A stretch of 24,554 bases of DNA from an uncultured Clostridia bacterium (lineage in GTDB: Bacteria; Bacillota; Clostridia; TANB77; CAG-508), in contig CAKPDY010000022.1 of the NCBI GenBank assembly GCA_934149165.1, positions 1 to 24,554 of the forward strand, in the 5' to 3' direction. Position 1 is the first letter of the stretch. Each line of letters starts with the position of its first letter. Shown here piece after piece: positions 1 through 8,052 of this stretch. The translations under genes and the position numbers were made by a program. Below the pieces are notes generated by a model, which worked only from the letters and a program-made list of their open reading frames with translations, was not told the DNA's origin and ran no database searches.

Positions 1-65
1 AGCAATTTTATTTTGTTATTATCAAAAAAATCCGTAGATAATTTTAACCATTGTAAATTAGCCAT
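1..65 (-). CDS. Replisome organizer, N-terminal end (partial)
   Basis: Only the first 21 complete codons are in the window; the gene runs off the left edge. The visible start, MANLQWLKLSTDFFDNNKIK, matches the N-terminus typical of phage/ICE replisome organizer proteins (Rep_Org_N, DnaD-like), which recruit the helicase loader to the element's replication origin. GGAGG sits just before the ATG at 63-65. It lies directly downstream of the excisionase gene on the same strand, the usual order in Clostridial integrative elements and prophages. Family call is from the N-terminal motif alone. Confidence 0.7.
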   Translation of the reverse strand, partial: MANLQWLKLSTDFFDNNKIKL

Positions 66-93
66 ATCCTCCTTTCCTCACTTTCTTTTGAAT

Positions 94-291
94 CTAATCT
101 ATTGATTCTTGTTCCATTTTTGTTAAATATTCATCTAAAGCTTGTACTCTAAATAAATATTTTCCACCTACTTTAGAACATGGTATTTGTTTTCTTCTTA
201 CTAGTTGATTAATTAACCAATAAGAAATTCCTAAATACTCACTTGCTTCTTTCATCGTTAGTGTTGTTCTTTGAATCTTTTGTAATTCCAT
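94..291 (-). CDS. xis: Excisionase / MerR-like helix-turn-helix DNA-binding protein
   Basis: 65 residues. The core (LTMKEASEYLGISYWLINQL, then RRKQIPCSKVGGKYLF) is the winged-helix excisionase fold of the Tn916 Xis family: an HTH that opens with T-x-K-E-A and a wing ending in G-x-x-Y-x-F. Such proteins bend DNA at the element ends and steer the integrase towards excision. An upstream ATG at 342 would add 17 residues, but the ATG at 291 is preceded by a good GGAGGTGGGAG site, so I use 291. It sits head-to-head with the 443 gene across a control region, and an integrase of the matching type is encoded at 3235-4428. Confidence 0.8.
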   Translation of the reverse strand: MELQKIQRTTLTMKEASEYLGISYWLINQLVRRKQIPCSKVGGKYLFRVQALDEYLTKMEQESID

Positions 292-334
292 TCTCCCACC
301 TCCAATCTTTTTTTGTAATTTAATATTGACTTTT

Positions 335-433
335 GTTAACAAATGTATTATATTGTTTATAGTTAACTTTGTAAATACTTTTCAGGTTATTTTGATAGCA
401 GGTTAACTTTAGCATTTTGAAATAACTGTTAAC
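335..433. promoter_or_regulatory. Four GTTAAC operator-like sites between divergent genes
   Basis: The 6-bp palindrome GTTAAC occurs at 335-340, 362-367, 402-407 and 428-433. Spacings are 27, 40 and 26 bp; the second and third share the longer form GTTAACTTT. Two copies overlap the xis promoter and two lie just before the start of the gene at 443. The pattern suggests one regulator controlling both directions. The repressor itself is not in the window. Confidence 0.5.
347..375 (-). promoter_or_regulatory. Sigma-A promoter of the excisionase operon
   Basis: On the minus strand TTTACA (370-375) and TATAAT (347-352) are separated by exactly 17 bases, a near-consensus promoter reading towards xis. 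A GTTAAC palindrome (362-367) lies in the spacer and another (335-340) lies just after the -10 box, both good places for a repressor. Confidence 0.6.
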
Positions 434-442
434 GGAGGAATT

Positions 443-1645
443 ATGAAAGAAGATAAAATAAATAGTAATATACACATCTCTATTACGGCTGATGAAGAAA
501 TTAAACATATAACTTTATTGTATGGTGATCCAGATCGTCCATTACCTGAAGGTGTTTCAGTTTTAGATATTATAAAAGATTGCTTAACTGAAGATGAATA
601 TAAAGAATATGAAGAATTATTTACTACATATGTACAAACCAAACCTTTTACCAATGAAATAAAAAGAAAAATAGATCGTTTAGATATACCCAAAAAGTTA
701 CATTACTATGAACTAGGCGAACTCTCAAATTGTCATTTCTTTATAAAAGACCATTTCTCAATTGATGACAGAGGAACAAATTTAATTAATTTTTTAAATA
801 CAAATTTCTCTAATTTTAATGAATATTTTGTTTGGTTTACTAAATTTTTCACTTCTTATATAAAATATTTTGAAAAAAGTGATATAGAAAATTTAAAGGT
901 TGATAAGTCTTATAGTTATAGTGAGATTGAAAATTTAGGAAAAAAATATTTTAAACTAATAAAAAAAGATGCCATAAAAGTTCAAAAGCTTTACTCAGAA
1001 TTTGTTGACTACATTTTCAATAAACATAGTAGTGAAAATTCAAGAACAATGACTAACAAGATGCGTTTTTACATTTATTACACTTCACATTTTAAAAAAT
1101 TAAAACAATATGTTACTGATTTTCAAATAGATGATGCTTTTAATTATAAAATTGTTCCTGAATATCTTGAAACTAGTGAAGAAAAATTATTAGAGTTTTT
1201 CACGACTGGACAACATTTTGCTGATGTATATGCAGATATTGGTGCAACAAGTCCTAGTATTTATACTATACTTTATATTACACTTTTTCAATTCGTAGAA
1301 GAAAATGATTATATAATAAAAAAATGTAAGAATTGTGGTAAATACTTTATAACTGACAATCAAAGAGTTAATTATTGCGATAATTTATTTAAAGGTTCTC
1401 AAACCTGCAAAGACATTGGTAATCAAATTGCTCAAAGAATCAAACAAGAAAACGATAAAATTTATGGTAAATACCGTAAGATTTATGCAAAAAAGGCAAT
1501 GCTAGTAAAACGTAATCCTGATATAGAAGTTTATAAAAAAGATTATGAGAATTGGAAAAAGGAATCCAAAGAATATATGGATGCCGTTAGATGTGAAAAG
1601 AAAACTTATGAGGAATTTGATAAATGGTTAGATGAAAATAATTAA
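443..1645 (+). CDS. DUF6076-type protein with a C-terminal Cys4 zinc motif
   Basis: 400 residues, starting after an ACGGAGGAATT ribosome binding site. The first ~280 residues are charged and have no motif I recognise. A treble-clef-like zinc motif follows: CKNCGKYF (C295, C298), then C312 and C322, then a basic helical tail rich in K/R/Y. This cysteine pattern followed by a basic helix is what I know from DUF6076 proteins of Clostridia, whose function is unknown. It is the first of two genes in the cargo slot between xis and int, and the next gene starts 13 bp after it, so the two are likely co-transcribed. Nucleic-acid binding is an inference from the zinc motif and basic tail. Confidence 0.7.
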   Translation: MKEDKINSNIHISITADEEIKHITLLYGDPDRPLPEGVSVLDIIKDCLTEDEYKEYEELFTTYVQTKPFTNEIKRKIDRLDIPKKLHYYELGELSNCHFFIKDHFSIDDRGTNLINFLNTNFSNFNEYFVWFTKFFTSYIKYFEKSDIENLKVDKSYSYSEIENLGKKYFKLIKKDAIKVQKLYSEFVDYIFNKHSSENSRTMTNKMRFYIYYTSHFKKLKQYVTDFQIDDAFNYKIVPEYLETSEEKLLEFFTTGQHFADVYADIGATSPSIYTILYITLFQFVEENDYIIKKCKNCGKYFITDNQRVNYCDNLFKGSQTCKDIGNQIAQRIKQENDKIYGKYRKIYAKKAMLVKRNPDIEVYKKDYENWKKESKEYMDAVRCEKKTYEEFDKWLDENN

Positions 1646-1658
1646 AGGAGGTATATCA

Positions 1659-3182
1659 ATGCTTAAAATAACAACAAAATTAGTTAATACAAAAGAAAAA
1701 AGAAAAGAAGACAGGTTAAAAAAAATGATCAATTTTAAAAGAGATATTCGACAAAAATTCATAAAACTTTTTCCCCTTTCAGACTATGAACATTCTTTGT
1801 ATGATGATGATATTTTTACTAATACAGTTGAACCTTTAGATAAAGATCACTTCTTTTATTCTACAGGAAATATTTTTATGCTTGATATATATCCTAAGAG
1901 CAAAATCAATGCTTTTATAACTGGTATGGAAAAACTATTATTAGAAAATCCATCAAAAAATATGTTTACTAGAAGTTTTGTCGGTCATGATTTTAGAGAA
2001 CGAATATTTCGCCATCAAAATTCGAATAATTATTTATCAAGAAGCAATATTGGTTATTGTACACCAAAAAACAAAAAATTAAACAATATACTAGACTACA
2101 TACAAATTGAAATATTTAATTTTTCAAATGATTATTTTGGTATAAATTTTAATTTAATACTTTCTAAAGAAATGTTGCTAGAAATAAATAACTGTATACA
2201 TGCTACATCTGGATTTGACTGTGAAAGCTATTATAAATATACCTATAATAAGAAAAAACGTATTGGAAGATCATCTTGTAGCCCAGAATTAATAAAAAGA
2301 GCATTACTAAGAGAAAAAATTATTGAAATAAAAATGCGAGCATATAATTTCATTTCAAAATATATTGAACTAAGTAAAATAGGCAAATATTCTCCTATCA
2401 GCCTAGATACTTATTATTCTAATATTGAAGATACAAATAATCGCTTTTTATCTGCTTTTGATATGGATTTTACATATTATGATAATAAACATTCTGGATT
2501 AACTATATTACATAATGAAAAAGATAAACAAACCTATATAAGTCACGATTTTATTTTAGATTTAACAACTAGTTCTAGGCATATTAATAGATCTAGTAAT
2601 TTAATGATAATTGACAAAGAAGATAGACATGAAGAAATCTATATAGACTCTAATGAACTAACTAATATATGCATATTTATTTTATATGCAAACTTATTAC
2701 GAGAATTAAATGAACTTATTTCTGTTGAAAGAAATTTAGTTGAACAAAATTATAATCGCACTGGAATTTTATTTAATAATATATACAGTAAAATAAATAA
2801 GAACATTTTCAGATATAATCTTATTTTTAATGAAATTGCTGAATCACATAAAGGTTTCGCTGAACCATATTTAGAAAAACCTTTTAAAAATTTAGATAAA
2901 TATTACAAAGAAGTATTAGATAAACACTCAATAATAGAAAAAGCTTCGAAAGACAAGATTTCTATTTCTAATTATAATGTAAGCTTTTGCCTATCTATTA
3001 TATCTATTATTATAGCTATTATTGCTTTGTTTACTTCATTATTTTATGATTCATCTCCCAATTATAATGATGGACTTAAAGAAATTCAGCAAGAACAACA
3101 AAGTCTTTATAATCAACTTACTAATATATATAATGAAGAAAAAAAATTAAATAACACAATATCAAATTTCATTAATAAATAA
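1659..3182 (+). CDS. Hypothetical C-tail-anchored membrane protein
   Basis: 507 residues. An upstream in-frame ATG at 1632 overlaps the previous gene, but the ATG at 1659 has a perfect AAAGGAGGT eight bases ahead and is preferred. About 435 soluble, highly charged residues are followed by one hydrophobic segment (VSFCLSIISIIIAIIALFTS, about residues 440-465) and a ~40-residue Gln/Glu/Asn-rich tail with coiled-coil character (KEIQQEQQSLYNQL...). I do not recognise a family. Gene order (DUF6076 then membrane protein, inside an element next to int) is compatible with a two-gene defence or exclusion cargo, with the membrane protein as effector, but this is inference only. Confidence 0.65.
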   Translation: MLKITTKLVNTKEKRKEDRLKKMINFKRDIRQKFIKLFPLSDYEHSLYDDDIFTNTVEPLDKDHFFYSTGNIFMLDIYPKSKINAFITGMEKLLLENPSKNMFTRSFVGHDFRERIFRHQNSNNYLSRSNIGYCTPKNKKLNNILDYIQIEIFNFSNDYFGINFNLILSKEMLLEINNCIHATSGFDCESYYKYTYNKKKRIGRSSCSPELIKRALLREKIIEIKMRAYNFISKYIELSKIGKYSPISLDTYYSNIEDTNNRFLSAFDMDFTYYDNKHSGLTILHNEKDKQTYISHDFILDLTTSSRHINRSSNLMIIDKEDRHEEIYIDSNELTNICIFILYANLLRELNELISVERNLVEQNYNRTGILFNNIYSKINKNIFRYNLIFNEIAESHKGFAEPYLEKPFKNLDKYYKEVLDKHSIIEKASKDKISISNYNVSFCLSIISIIIAIIALFTSLFYDSSPNYNDGLKEIQQEQQSLYNQLTNIYNEEKKLNNTISNFINK

Positions 3183-3234
3183 TATAAATACTCCTCCCAC
3201 CCATAGGCATACTTGAAAGGAGGTGAAATAAGTA

Positions 3235-4428
3235 ATGGCTGGGAGTATAGAAAAAAGAGGAAAAAATATTTACAGGCTAACAGTATCTGAAGGATTTGAC
3301 CTAAACGGAAAACCTATGATACACAGAAAAACAGTACATGGAACTAAAAAGGATGCAGAAGTTGAACTAGCAAAATTTGTTACTGAAGTACAAAATGGTT
3401 TAGTAATTGATGGTAAATCTCTTAAATTTTCTGAATTTACTGAAATATGGAAAAGAGATTATGGCTCAAAAGAACTTGCTCCATCAACATATAAACGTTA
3501 TTGTAGAATGTTAGAAACAAGACTTTTACCATACTTTGGACATTTCTATATTAACAAAATTAAACCAACAGACATTATGAAATTCTATGATTTACTTGAA
3601 AAAGATACTCAGTTAGTTAGAAAAAAAGGTAACAATGGTTCAAAAACTAAAAAGCCCTTATCTGGTAAAACCATTTTAGAGCATCACAGATTATTAAGAG
3701 CAATGCTTCACAAAGCAGTTTATTGGCAATTAATAGTGGCGAATCCTGCTGAACGTGTTCAACCACCTAAAGCTAGAAAACCAAAAAGAAGATCTTATGA
3801 TGATGAGCAAACTAAAATATTACTAGAAAATTTAGAACTATTATCTAGCGAAGATACTAAATACAAAGTTGCAATCATCCTTACAGTATTTACTGGTGTT
3901 CGTTTAGGCGAGTTAATGGGACTAGAATGGCAAGATGTTGATTTTAAAAATGGAATTATCAGTATTAATCGTTCTAGTCAATATCTATCAGATATGGGAG
4001 TTTTCACAAAAGTTCCTAAAACAGAAAGTTCCATTAGAGAAATTGCAATACCGGAATTTATCATTTCTTTACTTGAAGAATATAAATTATGGTATGAAGA
4101 GCAAAAATCCTTTTACAGCGAATTATGGACTGATTCTGATAGGTTATTTGTACAAGCTGATGACAAACCTATGCATCCTTCTACGATTAGCAAATGGTTT
4201 GTAAAATATGTTGGTCAAATAGGATTACCTGTAATTAATTTTCACGGATTAAGACATACAAATGCAAGTTTACTAGTTGCACAAAATATTGATATAGCAG
4301 TAATTTCTGCGAGACTAGGTCATGCACAAATAAGTACTACACTTGACTTTTATGTGCATCCACTACTTTCTCATAATAGAAAAGCTGGCTATGCACTAGA
4401 AAACTTATTATTACCAACAAGGTCTTAA
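3235..4428 (+). CDS. int: Tyrosine recombinase integrase, Tn916/phage type
   Basis: 397 residues, full length for this family. Residues 1-55 form the arm-binding N-terminal domain (GSIEKRGKNIYRLTVSEGFD), about 60-175 the SAM-like core-binding domain, and 185-397 the catalytic domain. The catalytic set is visible: R223 (FTGVRLGELMGL), H337 and R340 (HGLRHT), H363 (LGHAQISTT) and the nucleophile Y373 (LDFYVHP). The ATG follows AAGGAGGTGAAATAAGTA; a CCTCC stretch at 3193-3197 could partly mask that site. Int catalyses integration and, with Xis, excision. It reads towards the tRNA-derived core at 4779-4823 about 350 bp away, the expected place for attP. Confidence 0.95.
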   Translation: MAGSIEKRGKNIYRLTVSEGFDLNGKPMIHRKTVHGTKKDAEVELAKFVTEVQNGLVIDGKSLKFSEFTEIWKRDYGSKELAPSTYKRYCRMLETRLLPYFGHFYINKIKPTDIMKFYDLLEKDTQLVRKKGNNGSKTKKPLSGKTILEHHRLLRAMLHKAVYWQLIVANPAERVQPPKARKPKRRSYDDEQTKILLENLELLSSEDTKYKVAIILTVFTGVRLGELMGLEWQDVDFKNGIISINRSSQYLSDMGVFTKVPKTESSIREIAIPEFIISLLEEYKLWYEEQKSFYSELWTDSDRLFVQADDKPMHPSTISKWFVKYVGQIGLPVINFHGLRHTNASLLVAQNIDIAVISARLGHAQISTTLDFYVHPLLSHNRKAGYALENLLLPTRS

Positions 4429-4480
4429 TTTGAACTTTTTTCTAATTTTCACAAATTACAAATTTTCACGATGTAAAAAT

Positions 4481-4526
4481 GTAAAAAACTTTGAGATTAT
4501 ATATCTCTTTCCCAAAAGTTTTTTAC
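4481..4526 (+). terminator. Terminator after int
   Basis: A perfect 12-bp inverted repeat (4481-4492 with 4515-4526) encloses a second 5-bp stem (GAGAT 4493-4497 with ATCTC 4503-4507). The 3' arm contains T6. It lies 52 bp past the int stop codon and is symmetrical enough to work on both strands. Confidence 0.65.
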
Positions 4527-4662
4527 TATAAATTTAAAAATTTTATTGCAATTTACATTATTAAATGATGTTAAAAATTTAAAATATTTATTTATAACAT
4601 TATAATGTAAGTATAAAATTTTAATGAATTTTTATTGATATTTATGGCATTTGAGGTATTTA

Positions 4663-4685
4663 TTTTACCCAATTTTTACCCAATT
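4663..4685. repeat. Tandem TTTTACCCAATT repeats, possible integrase arm sites
   Basis: TTTTACCCAATT occurs at 4663-4674 and again at 4674-4685, an 11-bp phase, so both copies face the same side of the helix. Short direct repeats between int and the attachment core are typical arm-type binding sites for the N-terminal domain of Tn916-like integrases. The rest of 4429-4778 is AT-rich with no gene. Confidence 0.4.
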
Positions 4686-4734
4686 CGACATAATATTGCT
4701 ATTTTTAAGCGTTATTGCAACCAATTTAAATGCA

Positions 4735-4764
4735 TAAAAAAATACCCACAGTCGTTGAAACTGT
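4735..4764 (-). terminator. Weak terminator behind the tRNA fragment
   Basis: Reading leftwards from the tRNA-fMet 3' end, a 5-bp stem (ACAGT/ACTGT, 4748-4752 with 4760-4764, loop of 7) is followed by GGGTA and T7. It would stop a tRNA transcript reaching int. The stem is short. Confidence 0.4.
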
Positions 4765-4778
4765 AAGCATTTATTCTT

Positions 4779-4823
4779 TGGTTGCGGGGGATAGACTCGA
4801 ACTTACGACCTTCGGGTTATGAG
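4779..4823 (-). other. 3' part of tRNA-fMet: attachment core (att)
   Basis: On the minus strand the sequence begins CTCATAACCCGAAGG, which is the anticodon loop (CAT) and 3' anticodon stem of initiator tRNA, continues through the TTCGAGT T-loop, and ends CCCCGCAACCA (4789-4779) with an encoded CCA; the acceptor form CCCCGCA-A-CCA is that of initiator tRNA. The match to a tRNA stops abruptly at the anticodon loop: sequence at 4824 and beyond is coding and shows no tRNA 5' half. The T-stem halves (GTAAG/CTATC) pair imperfectly. A tRNA 3' part next to an integrase gene is the classical tRNA-site attachment core. Confidence 0.8.
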
Positions 4824-5454
4824 TTATTTCTGCTTTCTGCATTGGTTCATTTGATTTTCTCTACATTCTTTGATGCATTTTAAAATGTATATATATTCTT
4901 CTTTATATTCATCATTAAATACATATGTTTCTTCACACAAAGAATACAATAATTTATTTAACGAATCTCCAATTACTCTCAAGATTTCTTCTATATCTTC
5001 ATATTTCGTTTCATGTTCCTCATATAATTTTTCAGAATCCATGAAATATTTCTTATCTGTATGAGCTAAATAAACATCTCTATATGTATTTAAATTTTTT
5101 ATCACTAAATTATTTTCTTCTAATTTCTCTTTTATTAAACAATTCAAGTTTTTCTTCTTTTTCACTTATATTATTAGGCTCATTACAAAAGTAAACTACA
5201 TTAGCCCTGCATCTATCTATTAGCTTATTTAAATTTTTTTCATTTCTATGATCCACTATCTTTGATATATCTAATAAAGTACTGTTTAACAAACTAACTA
5301 AAATAAGTTTTAAAAAGAATGCAATCTGTTGAGTCTCTTTGGAATAAACTTCTGTATTTTCTTTTATATATTTATAGATGTCAAAATATTGTTTTATACC
5401 ATAATAATAATCTAAATATTTTTCTATTTCATTTTTTAAAGTTTTCTTTTCCAT
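4824..5454 (-). pseudogene. AbiU2-like HEPN protein, frameshifted
   Basis: Two frames join to one protein. The N-terminal part runs from the ATG at 5454 to a stop at 5110 (FFLKLILVSLLNSTLLDISK, then DHRNEKNLNKLI, the helical start of AbiU2-like proteins). The C-terminal part, in the next frame from about 5165 to 4824, carries YRDVYLAHTDKKYF, whose R-x5-H is the HEPN ribonuclease motif. The shift lies in A-rich sequence near 5110-5165. Intact relatives are abortive-infection/toxin-like HEPN proteins. The stop codon (4824-4826) directly abuts the tRNA-derived core. Upstream the reading frame is continuous with the FtsK fragment, so the gene sits in a scar. Frameshift could be real or an indel error. 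Confidence 0.6.
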
Positions 5455-6194
5455 TTTTATATTATCCACTCTTTTATTTTTTAATAATTTATATCTATTA
5501 CTCATTTCTTGTATTAAATATGCAAACATTCCAACAACTTTTTGTGGTTCTGTAATAACAGGGATCAATAAATGTGGTAATTTACTAAACCTTTTAAAAT
5601 TAGTTTTTCTAGTATCTACTAAAATTAACTTTACCTCTGATGGGTTGCATTTGTATATAATATCCACTATTATTGTACTTAAAAAATTGCTTTTTCCTGT
5701 TCCCGTGCTTCCTGAAACTAATAAATGTGGTAATTGTGTTAAATCTTCAATTACAATATTATCATTAAAATCTTTTCCTAGTATTATAGGAATTTTTTGC
5801 CTAGCCTCACACAAACTTTTTGTCTTGTATTAAATCTCCTAACATTAATATCCTAATCTTTATGTTTTATTAAATATATTCCTAAATAAGGTGTTCCATT
5901 GACTGCAATTTGGAATTCTACACCTATTGCATTAAAACTTAGTTTTATATCATCTTTATAGCTTTTTATTTTGCTAACTTTGGTTTTACATTTTAAATCA
6001 ATTACATAAGTTATAGAATTAGTACTTATATATACATCTTTACAATCTATATCAATTTTATAATTTTCAAAAAAATTTTTTATCTTTTTCTTTTCAAGTT
6101 CATTTTTCATTTTACTTTCATTGTTATTTTTTATTAATATTTCACTATTTGGAAATTTGTAACTATTTTCTTCCATATTACTCTTCCTTACCAT
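5455..6194 (-). pseudogene. FtsK/SpoIIIE-like DNA translocase remnant
   Basis: The 6194-5853 part resembles the alpha/beta region of the FtsK/SpoIIIE motor (KTKVSKIKSYKDDIKLSFNA, then GTPYLGIYL) and ends at a TAG. After one more frame change, sequence from about 5814 continues with IPIILGKDF, PHLLVSGSTGTGKSNF (Walker A) and EPQKVVGMFAYLIQEMSNRY, then stops resembling FtsK at KNKRVDNI, exactly where the AbiU2-like start codon follows. Walker B, the gamma domain and the membrane part are missing. No initiation codon other than TTG exists for the Walker A part. The best N-terminal start would be the ATG at 6176 (AAGGAAGAG ahead). It is likely a decayed conjugation or partition ATPase of an older element. 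Confidence 0.7.
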
Positions 6195-6233
6195 TTAATA
6201 ATCTTATATTTTCCATATTCAGCATTATAACTT

Positions 6234-6986
6234 TTAATGCTTACCTTTGCCATTTTTCTTGTTGTGTCTGCTGTACTTTTTATATCCCCAATAACCTCCT
6301 CCACCTAATACTCCTAATGTTATAACTCCCGCTACCAAATTTGAACCTTCTTTACTGTTTGTTGCAGTATTATTAGTACTATTATTACTGCTGTTATTAC
6401 TATCCGTTAATATCTTCACTTTCTCACTATTCTCTGCATTTGGTATTTCATCTATATTTACCATTATCGTACTTTCTTTTCCATTAGAACTCATCGCAGT
6501 TATATATACTGTTCCATATTTTTTTGCAAAAACTTCTCCTACTATGCTAACTGTCGCAATACTTTCATCACTTGATTTCCATGTAATACTTTTATCAGTA
6601 GCATTATTCGGTGTTATTGAAACAGTTAATTTTTTACTTTCTCCTTCTTTCATATTTGTTACATCTTCATTTATTTTAACGTTTGTAACTGCTATTGTAG
6701 TTGGTACAGTAGATGTTGTTTTTGTACTTGATGATGAAGAACCCGATGTACTGCTTTTATTTGCTCCTGAATTAGATGAATATGGACAAACACCATTATT
6801 ATGCAAATGAGCTGGATGTCCTCCACAATGATAATGATAACTTCCTAAACCACTTTTATTTTTGTTATCATTATGTCCTCCGCTTGAATCTGTTCTTCCA
6901 GAATGAGCAAATGAATTTGCTCCTATTGAAATTATGCTTAAAATAGTTAATAAAATTAATAATATTTTTTTCTTACTTTTTATCAT
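6234..6986 (-). CDS. Secreted/anchored YHYH-domain protein with bacterial Ig-like domain
   Basis: 250 residues from the ATG at 6986, which has GGGGGAG ahead; the ATG at 7028 would only add 14 residues with no ribosome binding site. Order: signal peptide (basic KSKKK, hydrophobic ILLILLTILSIISIG, SFA before HSG, residues 1-28); a YHYH segment (GGHNDNKNKSGLGSYHYHCG, then HPAHLHNNGVCPY) rich in His/Cys, likely metal binding; a Ser/Thr linker; a Big_2-like Ig domain (about 98-180: VTNVKINEDV, ITWKSSDESIATVS); an Asn/Ser linker; a C-terminal hydrophobic stretch (LVAGVITLGVLGGGGYWGY) and a basic tail. It is probably surface-exposed and anchored at its C-terminus. Not obviously linked to the defence genes beside it. 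Confidence 0.8.
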   Translation of the reverse strand: MIKSKKKILLILLTILSIISIGANSFAHSGRTDSSGGHNDNKNKSGLGSYHYHCGGHPAHLHNNGVCPYSSNSGANKSSTSGSSSSSTKTTSTVPTTIAVTNVKINEDVTNMKEGESKKLTVSITPNNATDKSITWKSSDESIATVSIVGEVFAKKYGTVYITAMSSNGKESTIMVNIDEIPNAENSEKVKILTDSNNSSNNSTNNTATNSKEGSNLVAGVITLGVLGGGGYWGYKKYSRHNKKNGKGKH

Positions 6987-7067
6987 ATGTATCTCCCCCT
7001 TAAGTATAATATCAATACTTTTTTGCAAAGTTTGTCGAATCTTGTCAATAAAATGTAAATTTTGACA

Positions 7068-7102
7068 AAAAATATAATCTAGTTTTTCTAGATTATATTT
7101 TT
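7068..7102 (-). terminator. Strong bidirectional terminator
   Basis: A perfect 15-bp inverted repeat (7068-7082 with 7088-7102) has a T5/A5 loop and ends in a T-run on either strand. It lies downstream of the DUF4238 gene and separates the restriction operon from the YHYH gene. Confidence 0.85.
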
Positions 7103-7227
7103 ATATTAAGTTTAAGTAAAATATTAATAAACACAGCAATTGTAAATTATTAAAATAATCCGTTTACTATAATATACATATGATAAATTAAAACTTTGTA
7201 TTTTTCTACATTGTCATTTATAGCCTT

Positions 7228-8001
7228 TTACCAACTTTGCCCTTCAGTAGCAAAAAGCTTATTTCTATAATAATTAATTTCCTGTTCTCTTCCATAAATA
7301 AAATACTCTGTCTTTTTTGATTTTTCGAAATCAATAATTAATTGGTTAATTTTATCCACAGCATCATTGTCTGAAGTCTTACCATAATCAATTTCTTTTT
7401 TTTCTGATAATTTTCTCCAAATTAAAGCAATATTAGGAGCTATTGGCATACAGTATGTATTAATACCTTTAATAACAATAAGAGCAAACTGACATTCAGG
7501 TAGTATGAATTTTCTTTCTGTGTCTTCAAGAATAATATAACCTGGTGTATATGTTCTTATTTCTAACATAAGATCTTCCAATTTTCTATTTATGGCATTT
7601 CCTTCTTCTAAATATTTAATTAATTGCTTTAAATAAAAATTATGTTCATTTTTTCCTATATTCTCGTGTTTATTGTTTGATTTTTTTCTAAAATCATTGT
7701 TTCTAAAACGCTGTATTACAAATATTTTTTCCATTAACTCTATTGAATTCTTTTTTATTCTAAAATCCTTACCAATATTATCTGAAATTACTTTATTTAA
7801 TTTTCCTAATACGCTTTCAACATTGTCTTTTATATATTTGTCAACAACATCATCATAGTATTCAAGTTCAACAAATACAGAATCTGGATATACTCGTCTT
7901 ATTTTACCATCTAATATATTTAACTCAGATATTTTATTATCCTTACCACTAAAACGCTTAAGTGTTGCTTTTGGAATTACAATGTGATCTCCTTTTCCCA
8001 T
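7228..8001 (-). CDS. DUF4238 family protein
   Basis: 257 residues. The start HIVIPKATLKRFSGKDNKI fits the DUF4238 N-terminus (H-x-x-P-x-x-x-L-x-x-F followed by a strand), and the middle and C-terminal parts (QRFRNND; CQFALIVIKG, APNIALIW) fit that fold. The biochemical role is not known; members are often found in restriction and abortive-infection loci. GGAGATGATATGAT precedes the ATG. It starts 51 bp after the restriction endonuclease gene and is followed by a strong terminator, so it is probably the last gene of that operon and a partner of the nuclease. Confidence 0.65.
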   Translation of the reverse strand: MGKGDHIVIPKATLKRFSGKDNKISELNILDGKIRRVYPDSVFVELEYYDDVVDKYIKDNVESVLGKLNKVISDNIGKDFRIKKNSIELMEKIFVIQRFRNNDFRKKSNNKHENIGKNEHNFYLKQLIKYLEEGNAINRKLEDLMLEIRTYTPGYIILEDTERKFILPECQFALIVIKGINTYCMPIAPNIALIWRKLSEKKEIDYGKTSDNDAVDKINQLIIDFEKSKKTEYFIYGREQEINYYRNKLFATEGQSW

Positions 8002-8052
8002 ATCATATCATCTCCTTCACTCCTATTACCATAGCTCCTCTACAAAATCTCA

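Noticed and set aside
5319..5833. Plus-strand frames opposite the FtsK/AbiU2 region
   Set aside because: Low-complexity Phe/Tyr/Ile translations antisense to sequence with recognisable protein motifs; no ribosome binding sites.
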